Shown piece by piece: positions 18,346 to 27,891 of a stretch of DNA of 61,045 nucleotides (positions within the stretch are counted from its first letter, which is position 1; every line of letters starts with the position of its first letter). The position numbers and the translations under genes are program-made. This stretch comes from an uncultured Acetobacteraceae bacterium (GTDB taxonomy: Bacteria > Pseudomonadota > Alphaproteobacteria > Acetobacterales > Acetobacteraceae), in NCBI GenBank assembly GCA_903895595.1, contig CAITUP010000007.1:1-61045 (forward strand), in the 5' to 3' direction. Under the pieces are notes generated by a model, which did not search any database, was not told where the DNA came from, and was given only the letters and a program-made list of their open reading frames with translations.

Positions 18346-19290
18346 TCAGTTGAAGTGGTAGTCCGCCGCGGCGGTATCCGCGACCTCGGCCGTACGGCGC
18401 AGGAAATCGATCAGAAAATCGTGCAGACCGAAAAGATAGATATCGGCGATTTCGCTACCCTCCAGCCGTTCGCCGATTTCCCGCGACAGAGCCAAACCGG
18501 CGCTGCCGCCGCCGGTCATTTCCGCCAGCCGGCGCAGCGAACGGAAGATGCGGTGATGGCAGAACCGCAGGCTGCGCGGCATTTCCGCGCGCAAGATCAG
18601 GAACTCCGCGATATTGGCGGGGCGGTAGCTGTCTTTGTAGACGTAACGATAAGACCGGTGTGCCGACACCGACCGCAGGATGGTTTCCCACTGGTGCATC
18701 CCACGCTCCCCGCCGGCCGCGTCGGTGGTGGGCAACAGCGTGCTGTATTTGGAATCCAAAATGCGGGCGGTGTTGTCGGACCGTTCCACATATGTGCCGA
18801 GTTCGATGAAGTGGAAGCCTTCGTCCCGCAGCAGCGACCCTTGCACGGCGCCACGGAACAAAGACGACCGTTCCCGCACCCAGTCCAGCAGGCCCGGCAA
18901 TTTCGCCGGTCCGGTGGCTTCGCGGCTGAGGGTGCCGAATTCGATCCAGGTGGCGTTCAAGGACTCCCACACAGCCCTTGTCAGCGCGGTGCGGACCGAC
19001 CGTCCGTTGTGGCGGGCGGCTTCCAGACAGGAAATGACCGAGGATGGATTGTCGCGATCGAACAGCAGATATTTTTGCGCGGCCTCGGCGGTCAGGCGGC
19101 CGCGCCCATGGCCGGGGATTTCGGCCATGCCGGCGGCGATCAGGGTCGATTGCCAGTCTTCGCGATAGCCGCCGCCGACATCGGGGGTCAGCGACATGCG
19201 GTGCCCGACTTCGGTCAGGCGGGCAACGTTCTCCGCCCGCTCCATATAGCGGGACATCCAGAACAGGTTGGAGGCTGTGCGTCCGAGCAT
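18346..19290 (-). CDS. Alpha-E domain protein
   Basis: A 314-residue all-helical alpha-E protein, opening with the family signature MLGRTASNLFWMSRYMERAENVARL. These proteins are almost always encoded beside, or fused to, circularly permuted ATP-grasp and transglutaminase-like proteins. The biochemical role is unknown; a scaffold or peptide-binding role has been suggested from gene association. It starts 2 bases after the ATP-grasp gene, consistent with translational coupling. A homologous alpha-E domain forms the second half of the protein at 24440-27025. Confidence 0.92.
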   Translation of the reverse strand: MLGRTASNLFWMSRYMERAENVARLTEVGHRMSLTPDVGGGYREDWQSTLIAAGMAEIPGHGRGRLTAEAAQKYLLFDRDNPSSVISCLEAARHNGRSVRTALTRAVWESLNATWIEFGTLSREATGPAKLPGLLDWVRERSSLFRGAVQGSLLRDEGFHFIELGTYVERSDNTARILDSKYSTLLPTTDAAGGERGMHQWETILRSVSAHRSYRYVYKDSYRPANIAEFLILRAEMPRSLRFCHHRIFRSLRRLAEMTGGGSAGLALSREIGERLEGSEIADIYLFGLHDFLIDFLRRTAEVADTAAADYHFN

Positions 19291-19292
19291 GA

Positions 19293-20741
19293 TCAGTCCT
19301 CCAGAACCCAGGTGTCTTTGGTGCCGCCGCCCTGGCTGGAATTGACCACCAGGGATCCTTTCTTCAGTGCCACGCGGGTCAGGCCGCCGGGGGTGACACG
19401 GACCTTGTCGCCGACCAGCACGAAGGGACGGAGGTCGACGTGGCGGGGGGAGATACCCTCGGGGCAGAAGGCCGGGCAGGTGGACAGGGCCAAAGTCGGC
19501 TGGGCGATGTAGTTGGCGGGCCGGGCTTTGATGCGGTCGGCGAAGTCGGCGAGTTCCTTTTTGCTGGCGTGCGGGCCGATCAGCATGCCGTAGCCGCCGG
19601 AGCCGTGGACCTCCTTCACCACAAGCTCATCCAGTTTATCCAGAACATAGGCGCGTTCGTCGTCGATGGAGCAGCGGAAGGTCTGGACGTTGTCCAGGAT
19701 GGGTTTTTCGCCGGTGTAGAAGGACACGATGTCGGGCACATAGGCGTAGACGGCCTTGTCGTCGGCGATGCCGGTGCCTGGGGCGTTCACGATCGTCACT
19801 TTGCCAGCGCGATACAGCCCGAACAGGCCGGGCACGCCCAGCATGGAATCCGGCCGGAAATTCAGCGGATCGAGGAAGGCGTCGTCGATGCGGCGATAGA
19901 TGACGTGCAGCTGCTCCTTGCCGCGGATCGTGCGCATGTAAAGCGCGCCGTCCTCGACCATCAGGTCGCTGCCCTGCACGAGTTCGACGCCCATCTGGTC
20001 GGCGAGAAAGGCATGCTCGAAATAGGCGGAGTTGAACACGCCGGGAGTGAGCACAGCGATGGTGGGATCGCCGTCGCAGTGGCGGGGGGCGACGCTTTCC
20101 AAGGTCTGGCGCAGCAGTTCCGGGTATCGCTCGACCGGGGCGACGCGGTGGGCGGAGAACAATTCCGGGAACAGATGCATCATCGCTTCCCGGTTTTCGA
20201 GCATGTAGGACACGCCGGAGGGTGTGCGGAGATTATCCTCCAGCACGAAAAAGCCGTTGTCGCCGGTGCGGACGAGATCGACGCCGATGATATGGGCGTA
20301 GACGTTGGCCGGTGGGTCGAAGCCCATCATATCCGGCAGAAACGCGTCGTTTTGGTTGACCATGGCCGAGGGGATCTTGCCGGCGCGCACGATCTCCTGC
20401 CGATGATAAATGTCGTAGAGGAAGGCGTTGAGCGCCCGCACCCGCTGCTCGATCCCGCGTTCCAGGAAGCGCCATTCGGCGGCGGAGACGATGCGGGGGA
20501 TCAGGTCGAAGGGGATGATCTTCTCATTCGCCTCGGCCGACCCGTAGACGGCGAAGGTGATGCCGAGGCGGCTGAAAATGGCCTCCGCTTCCTGCTGTTT
20601 CTGGCGGAGGGAGGTTTTGGTTTGCTGCCCGAGCCATTTCAGGAGTTCGGCGTAGGCGGGGCGGGCGGTGCCATCGGGCCGCAGCATTTCGTCGAACGAC
20701 GCCGGCGCCCCGTCCGACGTGTAGGCTTGGGTTTTCAGCAA
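19293..20741 (-). CDS. Circularly permuted type 2 ATP-grasp protein
   Basis: A protein of about 482 residues that probably ligates a carboxylate to an amine using ATP. The signature residues are intact: YRRIDD at about 282-287, followed by LRPDS-like FRPDSMLGVPGL, and the Gly-rich loop VVKEVHGSGGYGM at about 374-386. An upstream extension to 20927 is open but unlike the family. A TTG at 20741 is preferred: it gives the family length and has GAAGGGAGA about 10 bases upstream. It is first in the leftward operon, divergent from the DUF2126 gene, with 250 bases between them. Confidence 0.88.
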   Translation of the reverse strand: MLKTQAYTSDGAPASFDEMLRPDGTARPAYAELLKWLGQQTKTSLRQKQQEAEAIFSRLGITFAVYGSAEANEKIIPFDLIPRIVSAAEWRFLERGIEQRVRALNAFLYDIYHRQEIVRAGKIPSAMVNQNDAFLPDMMGFDPPANVYAHIIGVDLVRTGDNGFFVLEDNLRTPSGVSYMLENREAMMHLFPELFSAHRVAPVERYPELLRQTLESVAPRHCDGDPTIAVLTPGVFNSAYFEHAFLADQMGVELVQGSDLMVEDGALYMRTIRGKEQLHVIYRRIDDAFLDPLNFRPDSMLGVPGLFGLYRAGKVTIVNAPGTGIADDKAVYAYVPDIVSFYTGEKPILDNVQTFRCSIDDERAYVLDKLDELVVKEVHGSGGYGMLIGPHASKKELADFADRIKARPANYIAQPTLALSTCPAFCPEGISPRHVDLRPFVLVGDKVRVTPGGLTRVALKKGSLVVNSSQGGGTKDTWVLED

Positions 20742-20991
20742 GGAGCGGCGTCTCCCTTCGGCGCGAACCACCGACCGGCGCCCGGTCGGATCGAATGACA
20801 CGAGATGTATCGCAAAAAACGTGCCGGAGTCTCGCGTTGAATGGGGGGAAGGGTTAGCGAATGCGGCCGCTGGGTTTCGTCCCAGGATGCCGGTTATGGG
20901 GCCAGTGCGTGTTTTGGCACGTCCCATGCTTTGTCTTCCGTCGCCGTGCCCGAAGGGCCGTGCTAGGCTGCGCCTTTACCGAGGGCCCTTC

Positions 20992-23900
20992 ATGTCGATT
21001 CACGTCGCGCTCACCCACCGCACCACCTATCGCTACGATCGGTTGATCAACCTTGGGCCGCAGACCATCCGGCTGCGCCCGGCGCCGCACGCGCGCACAG
21101 CGATCCTGTCGTATTCGCTGAATGTGTCCCCGAAACCGCACTTTCTGAACTGGTTGCAGGACCCGCAGGGCAATTTCATGGCTCGTGTGGTCTTCCCCGA
21201 ACGGGTCCGGGAGTTCGACGTCACGGTCGATCTGGTCGCCGATATGGCCACCATCAACCCGTTCGACTTCTTCCTGGAACCGGACGCCGAAACCTGGCCG
21301 TTCGCCTACGATCCGGTGCTGGAGCAGGAACTCGCGCCGTTCCGCCGCTTGGACCCGCCGGGTCCGCTGCTGCAGGCCCTGATCGATTCCGTGCCGCACG
21401 ACGAAGTGCGGAATGTCGACAAGCTGGTGGAGCTCAACCGCCTCATCAACAGCCGCGTTGCCTACATCGTACGCATGGAACCCGGCGTTTGGACGCCGGA
21501 ACAGACTCTCACGGAAGCGCGCGGGTCCTGCCGCGATTCGGCTTGGCTGCTGGTGCATCTGCTGCGTCACCTCGGCTACGCCGCCCGGTTCGTGTCCGGC
21601 TACCTGATCCAGCTGGTCGGCGACGTGAAACCGCTGGAGGGGCCGGAAGGCCCGGAGAAGGATTTTACGGATTTGCACGCCTGGGCCGAGGTGTATCTGC
21701 CCGGCGCCGGCTGGGTCGGGCTGGACGCGACCTCCGGCCTGATGGCGGGCGAAGGGCATATTCCTCTGGCGGCGACGCCCGATCCGGGGTCGGCCTCCCC
21801 CATTAGCGGCCTGATGGACGAAGCCGAGGTCGAGTTCGGGTTCGAGATGTCGGTCACCCGCATCCGCGAAACGCCGCGCGTCACCAAACCCTACACCGAC
21901 CGCCAGTGGCAGGACATTCTCGCCAGCGGTCACCGGGTCGATCGCGCGCTGACCAAGGGCGACGTGCGGCTGACCATGGGCGGGGAGCCGACCTTCGTCG
22001 CCGCCGCCGATCCCGACGCCGCCGAATGGAACACCGATGCGCTGGGGCCGACCAAGCGGGCCTATGCCGGGCGGTTGATCCGGCGGCTGGCCAAGCTGTG
22101 GACTCCCGGTTCGGCACTGCAATACGCCATGGGCAAGCAATATCCGGGCGAGCCGCTGCCGCGATGGGCACTGTATTCCCACTTCCGCACCGACAATGAG
22201 CCGGTGTGGACGCAGCCGGACCTGCTGGCGTCCGACGACGACAAGGACAATGCCAGCGCGGCCGATGCCGCCGCTTTCTGCCGCGGGCTCGCCGAACGGT
22301 TGCAGGTCGATCCGTCGCTGGTGCTACCGGCGTACGAGGACATTCACTATTACCTGTGGAAAGAACACCGCCTGCCCGCCAACGTGGTGGTCGAGGACGC
22401 GAAACTGCGCGATCCCCTCGAACGGGCGCGGATGGCGCGGGTGTTCGGGCAGGGGCTGGCGTCCTCGGTCGGCAGCGTTCTGCCGCTGCGGCGCGTCATC
22501 GATGGCGGTATGCGGCGCTGGCAGTCCGGCCAATGGGTGTTCCGCGACGGCACGATGTTTCTTGTTCCCGGCGACAGCCCGATCGGGTTGCGGTTGCCGT
22601 TGGATGCTCTGCCATGGGGCGATCCCGACTTCATGGATCAGGAGTTCGAAACCGATCCCTTCGCCCCGCGCGCGCCCTTCCCGGCGGCTCAGGCGTTCCG
22701 GCGCGTGTCCAACGAACGCGATCCGGGGCCGGGGGTGGAGCGATTCCGACCCATGCCGCAGCGCATCCCGGTCGTCGGCCCCGCCAACAAGCGCGGCGAA
22801 CTGGACGTGGTCCGCACCGCGTTGACGGTGGAATCCCGTGGCGGCATCGTCCATGTGTTCTTCCCGCCGCTGTTCGCAGCCGAAGACTGGCTGGCCCTGA
22901 CCGCCGCCGTGGAGCAGACCGCCGCGGAAATGGGCCGCAAAGTGGTGCTGGAAGGATATCTCCCTCCCTCCGATCCGCGGTTGCAGCATTTCTCCGTCAC
23001 CCCGGACCCTGGCGTGATCGAGGTCAACATTCATCCCTCCACCGGCTGGGGTCAGCACGTCGAGCGGACGACGCAGCTTTACGAGGAAGCGCGGCAGGTC
23101 GGCCTCGCGTCCGAGAAGTTCCTGGTCGACGGGCGCCATGTCGGCACTGGCGGCGGCAACCATGTGGTCATGGGCGCCAACGATCCCGCCGACAGCCCGT
23201 TTTTGCGCCGCCCCGATGTGCTGAAGTCGCTGCTGGGTTTCTGGCACAACCATCCCAGCCTGTCGTACCTGTTCAGCGGCCTGTTCATCGGCCCGACCAG
23301 TCAGCACCCGCGCATCGATGAGGCGCGGGAAGACAGCGTGAACGAGCTGGAAATCGCGTTCAGCCAGATCAGGCCGTTCGAGCAGGTGCCGCCCTGGCGC
23401 ACCGACCGGATGCTGCGCAACATCCTGGCGGACATGACCGGCAACACGCACCGGACGGAATTCTGCATCGACAAGATGTATTCCCCGGACAGCAGTGGCG
23501 GCCGGCGCGGCTTGCTGGAATTCCGCGCGTTCGAAATGCCGCCACACGCGGAGATGTCGCTGGCGCAGATGCTGCTGGTGCGTTCGGCCATCGCGGCATT
23601 CTGGAATACGCCTTACGAGCGCCGCCTGGTCCGCTGGGGCACGCGCCTGCACGACCAGTTCATGCTGCCGCACTACGCGGAACAGGACTTCAACGACGCG
23701 CTGGCGGAGCTGACGCAGCTTGGCTTCCCGCTCGATCCCGCGTGGTTCGCGCCGCATAAGGAGTTTCGCTTCCCGCAAATCGGCGAAGTGACGGTGCGCG
23801 ATTCCGTCGTCGAGCTGCGGCATGCGCTGGAACCCTGGCACGTTCTCGGTGAGGAACAGGCGATGGGCGGCACGGCGCGCTACGTCGACAGCTCCGCCGA

Positions 23901-24312
23901 ACGGGTGCAGGTGAAGGTGACCGGCTGGATCGACGAACGCACCATTCTGACGTGCAACGGCGTCGGCATTCCGCTACAGCCGACCGAACGCCAGGGTGAA
24001 TATGTCGCGGGCGTCCGCTTCAAGGCGTGGCAGCCGCCGAGCGCGCTGCATCCGACGATCCGGGCGCAGGTGCCGCTGGTGTTCGATGTCTACGATCGCT
24101 GGACCGGGCGCAGCCTGGGCGGCATGACGCATCAGGTCGTTCATCCCGGCGGGCTGAGCCACGAGGTCGCCCCCGTCAACGCCAACGCCGCCGAAGCCCG
24201 CCGTCGTGCTCGGTTTTTCCCGATCGGGCACACGCCGGGGCCGATGCCGGAGCCGCGGGTCGCGGTCGGGCTGGAGCATCCGAGGACGCTGGATTTGCGG
24301 CGGTTCGCGTGA
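20992..24312 (+). CDS. Transglutaminase-like / DUF2126 putative amidoligase fusion
   Basis: A 1106-residue protein. Residues 1-320 are a transglutaminase-like module with Cys180 (ARGSCRDSAW), His229 (DLHAWAE) and Asp245 (GLDATSG). From about 320 to the end is DUF2126, annotated as a putative amidoligase related to glutamine-synthetase-fold carboxylate-amine ligases; the segments VIEVNIHPSTGWGQHVE and DGRHVGTGGGNHVVMG fit its conserved core. The ATG at 20992 matches the family start; upstream codons are open but not conserved. It leads the rightward operon. Combining a possible protease with a ligase suggests a peptide-editing or peptide-making role; the substrate is unknown. Confidence 0.9.
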   Translation: MSIHVALTHRTTYRYDRLINLGPQTIRLRPAPHARTAILSYSLNVSPKPHFLNWLQDPQGNFMARVVFPERVREFDVTVDLVADMATINPFDFFLEPDAETWPFAYDPVLEQELAPFRRLDPPGPLLQALIDSVPHDEVRNVDKLVELNRLINSRVAYIVRMEPGVWTPEQTLTEARGSCRDSAWLLVHLLRHLGYAARFVSGYLIQLVGDVKPLEGPEGPEKDFTDLHAWAEVYLPGAGWVGLDATSGLMAGEGHIPLAATPDPGSASPISGLMDEAEVEFGFEMSVTRIRETPRVTKPYTDRQWQDILASGHRVDRALTKGDVRLTMGGEPTFVAAADPDAAEWNTDALGPTKRAYAGRLIRRLAKLWTPGSALQYAMGKQYPGEPLPRWALYSHFRTDNEPVWTQPDLLASDDDKDNASAADAAAFCRGLAERLQVDPSLVLPAYEDIHYYLWKEHRLPANVVVEDAKLRDPLERARMARVFGQGLASSVGSVLPLRRVIDGGMRRWQSGQWVFRDGTMFLVPGDSPIGLRLPLDALPWGDPDFMDQEFETDPFAPRAPFPAAQAFRRVSNERDPGPGVERFRPMPQRIPVVGPANKRGELDVVRTALTVESRGGIVHVFFPPLFAAEDWLALTAAVEQTAAEMGRKVVLEGYLPPSDPRLQHFSVTPDPGVIEVNIHPSTGWGQHVERTTQLYEEARQVGLASEKFLVDGRHVGTGGGNHVVMGANDPADSPFLRRPDVLKSLLGFWHNHPSLSYLFSGLFIGPTSQHPRIDEAREDSVNELEIAFSQIRPFEQVPPWRTDRMLRNILADMTGNTHRTEFCIDKMYSPDSSGGRRGLLEFRAFEMPPHAEMSLAQMLLVRSAIAAFWNTPYERRLVRWGTRLHDQFMLPHYAEQDFNDALAELTQLGFPLDPAWFAPHKEFRFPQIGEVTVRDSVVELRHALEPWHVLGEEQAMGGTARYVDSSAERVQVKVTGWIDERTILTCNGVGIPLQPTERQGEYVAGVRFKAWQPPSALHPTIRAQVPLVFDVYDRWTGRSLGGMTHQVVHPGGLSHEVAPVNANAAEARRRARFFPIGHTPGPMPEPRVAVGLEHPRTLDLRRFA

Positions 24313-24334
24313 GGGGGATTCGTTTTTCGTGCCG

Positions 24335-24412
24335 TCCTCGGCGAAGGCCAAGGACCCACGCCTTTCTCGTCAGCTCGGTCCAAAGGCGTAGGTCCTTGGC
24401 CTTCGCCAAGGA
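24335..24412. repeat. Long near-perfect palindrome (GGCGAAGGCCAAGGA type)
   Basis: Arms of 31 bases at 24335-24365 and 24382-24412 match at 29 positions around a 16-base loop. The right arm ends CCAAGGATGAC, as in other palindromes of this window. It lies between the DUF2126 gene and the ATP-grasp/alpha-E fusion gene, so in the transcript it would form a very stable hairpin inside the operon and could lower expression of the two genes behind it. Confidence 0.75.
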
Positions 24413-24439
24413 TGACACCATGGCGCGGACTGTGGCAGC

Positions 24440-27025
24440 ATGAGCATCCCTCCTTCCCCCACCGGCATCGATGAGATGGTCGATGGCCAGGGTGGTCTGC
24501 GCCCGCATTGGCGGCAGATCGTTAGCGCGATTTCGCTCAGCGACGGCGGCGGGCTGGCGGACCTGTCTCAGCGGCTGAACGATGCCTTCGACAATGAGGG
24601 TGTGACCGGCATTCTGCCGGGCAGCGGCCGCCACTCCTGGCGCTGCGATCCGCTGCCGTTGCCGATCCCTGCTGGCGAATTCGCGGCCCTGACTGAGGGC
24701 CTGGCGCAGCGTGCGGAACTGCTGGAAGCGGTGCTGGAAGACATCTACGGGGCGCAGAATTTGCTGGCCGACGGGGTGCTGCCGCCGGCCATCGTGTACG
24801 CCAACGACGCCTACCTGCGCCCCTCGCACATGCAGGGACCGCGGCGACCGGGGCATCGGTATCTGGATTTCTACGCCGCCGACCTCGTGCGCGGAGCAGA
24901 CGGGGCGTGGCGGGTGCTGGCAGATCGCACTGTCGGGGCCGCCGGCATTGCCTATGCGCGCGAAAACCGGCGCATGCTCCAACGCGTGATCCCCGAGGTG
25001 TTTCGCGGCACGCAATTGCTCCAGCTGCGGCCGTTTTTCGACATTTGGCAGACCGCGCTGCAACGCCTCGGCCAGGAACGGGCGGAGGCTCGGCGGTTCC
25101 AGCAAAGCCAATTTCAGGGGCAGACGCAGTTCCAGTTCGCCGGGCAGGCTCCGGCCCAGACCGGCCCAGGCATCGCGCTGCTGACACCGGGGACATCGAG
25201 CCAGCATTGGTTCGAGCATATGATGCTCTCGCGCGAACTGTCCTGCGCTCTGGTCGAAGGCGGCGATCTTACGGTGCGCGGCGGGGCGGTATTCCTGAAA
25301 ACCCTGAAAGGGTTGCAGCGCGTCGATGTGCTGCTGAACCGCGCGAACGCCCGGTCGCTGGACCCGCTGGAGCTGGATGCGGGCAGCGGTATCGGCGTGC
25401 CGGGTCTGATGGATGCAGCGCGCGGCGCCACCATTCGTATTTCCAACGATCCCGGCGTCGGCGCGATGGAGGCTCCGGCGCTCGCGGCGTGGCTGCCGGC
25501 ATTGTCGATGCGGCTGCTGGGGGAGCCGCTTAAGATCGCCAGCGTACCGACGCTTTGGTTGGGTGAAGCGCGTGCGCGGGAGACGGTTTGGCGCGATCCG
25601 GCGCAATGGCTCATCCGGGGCGCAACCGACGGGCGATCCGCCGCGATCGAACCCGCTCGGCTGAACGCGGCGGAGCGTGAGGCGTTGTTGGCAGACATCG
25701 CGCGGGAACCTTGGCGTTTCGCCGCGACCCCCGCCGTGGCGCCGTCCGTCGCACCCTGCGCCGGGCCGAACGGCATGGTACCGAAGCCGGTCGTGCTGCG
25801 CATCTATATGGTGTTCGACGGGCGGGAATGGCGCGCGATGGACGGCGGTCTGGCGCGCGTGATCGAATCCGACGAGAAGTTATGCGGCGCCTTGCCGGGC
25901 GAAGGCCTGTCCAAGGACGTATGGATTTTGAACGACGAGCGCAGCGACATCGTAGGCCCGCCAGCCCTGCCGGCCTTCGCTGTCGCGATCCGGCGCACGG
26001 CGGGCGATTTGCCGAGCCGGGTGGCAGATAATCTGTTCTGGCTGGGGCGGTATGTGGAGCGGTTGGAGGGTTCGGCGCGGTTGGCGCGGGCCACGCTCCA
26101 TCGGTTGGCGCGCGGCGTCATCATGCCGCACGAGCTGATCGAATTGGAAGCATTGTCGCGCAGCCTGGAGCAGGCCGACCTGATCCCGGCCGAGGCCACC
26201 GGCATTCTGGGCGGCGGCGGCGCGCTGCTGTCGGCCCTGATGGGCAGTTTGCAAGAACGCGGCCGGAATTCCGGGTCGATCGCCTGGCTGATTGGCAATG
26301 TCGCGCGGCTGACCGAGGCGGTGCGCGACCGGCTGACCGGCGACATGTACGGCGCCTTCACCAGCGGCCTGCGCCAGATTCGCTACAGCGCCCGACACGT
26401 GAACGGGAATGTGGAACTGCTGTCGCAGACGATGGTGGAAATTCTGCGTTTTTCCGCCTCGGTCGCCGGATTGGCGGCGGAGAATATGGTTCGGGGCGGC
26501 GGCTGGATGTTCCTGGAACTCGGCCGGCGGATGGAACGCGCGCGCGCCATTTGTTCGCAAGTGGGTTTCGCGCTGGAGCAGCCGCCCGCGCGGGTGGAGC
26601 CGGCGTTGCGGCTGGTGCTGGAGCTTTGCGACTCGCTGATTACCTACCGGTCCCGGTATTTGACCGTGTTGCAACCGGCGCCGGTGCTCGATCTGGTGCT
26701 GGCGGACGACGGCAACCCGCGCGGGCTGGCGTTCCAGCTGGTCGCGATCGCGGATTTGCTGGACCAGATCGCCGGCCAGGGCGACCGGACTCTGTCGGCC
26801 GTCGCGACCGGGCTGCTGGAGGATATTCAGGCGATGGTCACACGCGTGGCCGATGCCGCGGATCAGTCGGCGGCGGCGAGCGGATTGCCGGAGCCGTTGC
26901 ATGGGCATGCGTCGCGCATTCTGGCGCTGTCGGATCAGGTGACGCGGCACTATTTCGCACTGCTGCCCGCGGCGCAGACACTCGGGTCCGGCGAAGCGGC
27001 GCCATCGTTCAGGGGGGCGGCATGA
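24440..27025 (+). CDS. ATP-grasp-like (degenerate) and alpha-E fusion protein
   Basis: An 861-residue fusion. The N-terminal half (about 1-500) is homologous to circularly permuted ATP-grasp; the C-terminal half begins near 525 with PSRVADNLFWLGRYVERLEG, a complete alpha-E domain. The signature YRRIDD of the paralogue at 19293-20741 reads LNRANA here (about 299-304), and the Gly-rich VVKEVHGSGGYGM loop is replaced by WLIRGATDGRS (about 390-400). Loss of the acidic residues and loop suggests altered or absent ATP-dependent catalysis. It ends in a 4-base ATGA overlap with the next gene. Confidence 0.88.
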   Translation: MSIPPSPTGIDEMVDGQGGLRPHWRQIVSAISLSDGGGLADLSQRLNDAFDNEGVTGILPGSGRHSWRCDPLPLPIPAGEFAALTEGLAQRAELLEAVLEDIYGAQNLLADGVLPPAIVYANDAYLRPSHMQGPRRPGHRYLDFYAADLVRGADGAWRVLADRTVGAAGIAYARENRRMLQRVIPEVFRGTQLLQLRPFFDIWQTALQRLGQERAEARRFQQSQFQGQTQFQFAGQAPAQTGPGIALLTPGTSSQHWFEHMMLSRELSCALVEGGDLTVRGGAVFLKTLKGLQRVDVLLNRANARSLDPLELDAGSGIGVPGLMDAARGATIRISNDPGVGAMEAPALAAWLPALSMRLLGEPLKIASVPTLWLGEARARETVWRDPAQWLIRGATDGRSAAIEPARLNAAEREALLADIAREPWRFAATPAVAPSVAPCAGPNGMVPKPVVLRIYMVFDGREWRAMDGGLARVIESDEKLCGALPGEGLSKDVWILNDERSDIVGPPALPAFAVAIRRTAGDLPSRVADNLFWLGRYVERLEGSARLARATLHRLARGVIMPHELIELEALSRSLEQADLIPAEATGILGGGGALLSALMGSLQERGRNSGSIAWLIGNVARLTEAVRDRLTGDMYGAFTSGLRQIRYSARHVNGNVELLSQTMVEILRFSASVAGLAAENMVRGGGWMFLELGRRMERARAICSQVGFALEQPPARVEPALRLVLELCDSLITYRSRYLTVLQPAPVLDLVLADDGNPRGLAFQLVAIADLLDQIAGQGDRTLSAVATGLLEDIQAMVTRVADAADQSAAASGLPEPLHGHASRILALSDQVTRHYFALLPAAQTLGSGEAAPSFRGAA

Positions 27026-27891
27026 GATACCGGGTCGAACACAGCACCCGCTTTACCTATGCCGATCCGGTCGATCTGGCGTGCCACATGGTGCGGTTGA
27101 TGCCGCGGGAGCTGCCGTATCAGAAGGTTCTGTCGAGCGAGGTCGTCGCCGATCCCGTCGCGAATCGGCGGGTGGAACATGTGGATCATTTTGGGAACCG
27201 CGTCGGCTGGTTGTTCCTGGAACAGCCGCATCCGCGTTTCACCGTGACCCTGCATGCGGAAGTGGAGGTAGCGTTTCCGGCCCCTCCCGCCGCGGCATCG
27301 ACCCCACCTTGGGAGGAAGTCGCTACTGCTCGGCAGGGTGGGCCGGGGCAGTGGCAGGCGGCGGAGTTCGCATTCCCGAGCCCGATGGTGGCGGCCGATC
27401 CGGATGTGGCGGCGTATGTGGCGGAGTCGTTTCCGGCGGGACGGCCGATCCTGGTGGGGATTGTGGATGTGCTGCGACGCATTCGCGAGGATTTCAGTTT
27501 CCGGTCGGGTGTGACGACCATCGCCACGCCGGTGGGGCAGGTGTTGGCGCAAAAGGCGGGGGTTTGTCAGGATTTCTCGCACCTGATGATTTCGGGCCTG
27601 CGGAACCTTGGGCTGCCGGCACGGTACGTGTCCGGGTACATCCGGACCAAGCCGGCTCCGGGGACGGCGCGGCGGCGGGGGGCCGATCAGTCGCATGCGT
27701 GGGTTGGGTGTTGGCTGGGGTCCGCGCTGGGGTGGGTGGATGTCGATCCGACCAACGATCTGATTGTCGCGGACGAGCATGTGGTGCTGGGCTGGGGGCG
27801 GGACTACGGGGATTTGAGTCCGGTGCGCGGGGTTATCCTGGGCGGCGGGGCGCATTCTTTGGACGTTAGCGTGGATTTGGAGGCGGTTTAG
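27022..27891 (+). CDS. Transglutaminase-like protein (second operon)
   Basis: A 289-residue protein with the same layout as the one at 17514-18329: an N-terminal beta-rich domain (MRYRVEHSTRFTYADPV) and a papain-like core with Cys182 (GVCQDFSH), His225 (SHAWVG) and Asp242 (DVDPTND). The start is fixed by the ATGA overlap with the preceding fusion gene; the open frame extends upstream to 26551 but is not conserved there. It completes a second ligase/alpha-E/transglutaminase set. The region 90-110 holds a low-complexity Pro/Ala insert. Confidence 0.9.
   Translation: MRYRVEHSTRFTYADPVDLACHMVRLMPRELPYQKVLSSEVVADPVANRRVEHVDHFGNRVGWLFLEQPHPRFTVTLHAEVEVAFPAPPAAASTPPWEEVATARQGGPGQWQAAEFAFPSPMVAADPDVAAYVAESFPAGRPILVGIVDVLRRIREDFSFRSGVTTIATPVGQVLAQKAGVCQDFSHLMISGLRNLGLPARYVSGYIRTKPAPGTARRRGADQSHAWVGCWLGSALGWVDVDPTNDLIVADEHVVLGWGRDYGDLSPVRGVILGGGAHSLDVSVDLEAV

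Noticed and set aside
22324-23841. A 505-codon open frame opposite the DUF2126 gene
   Set aside because: Shadow frame of a strongly conserved gene; composition unlike a protein.
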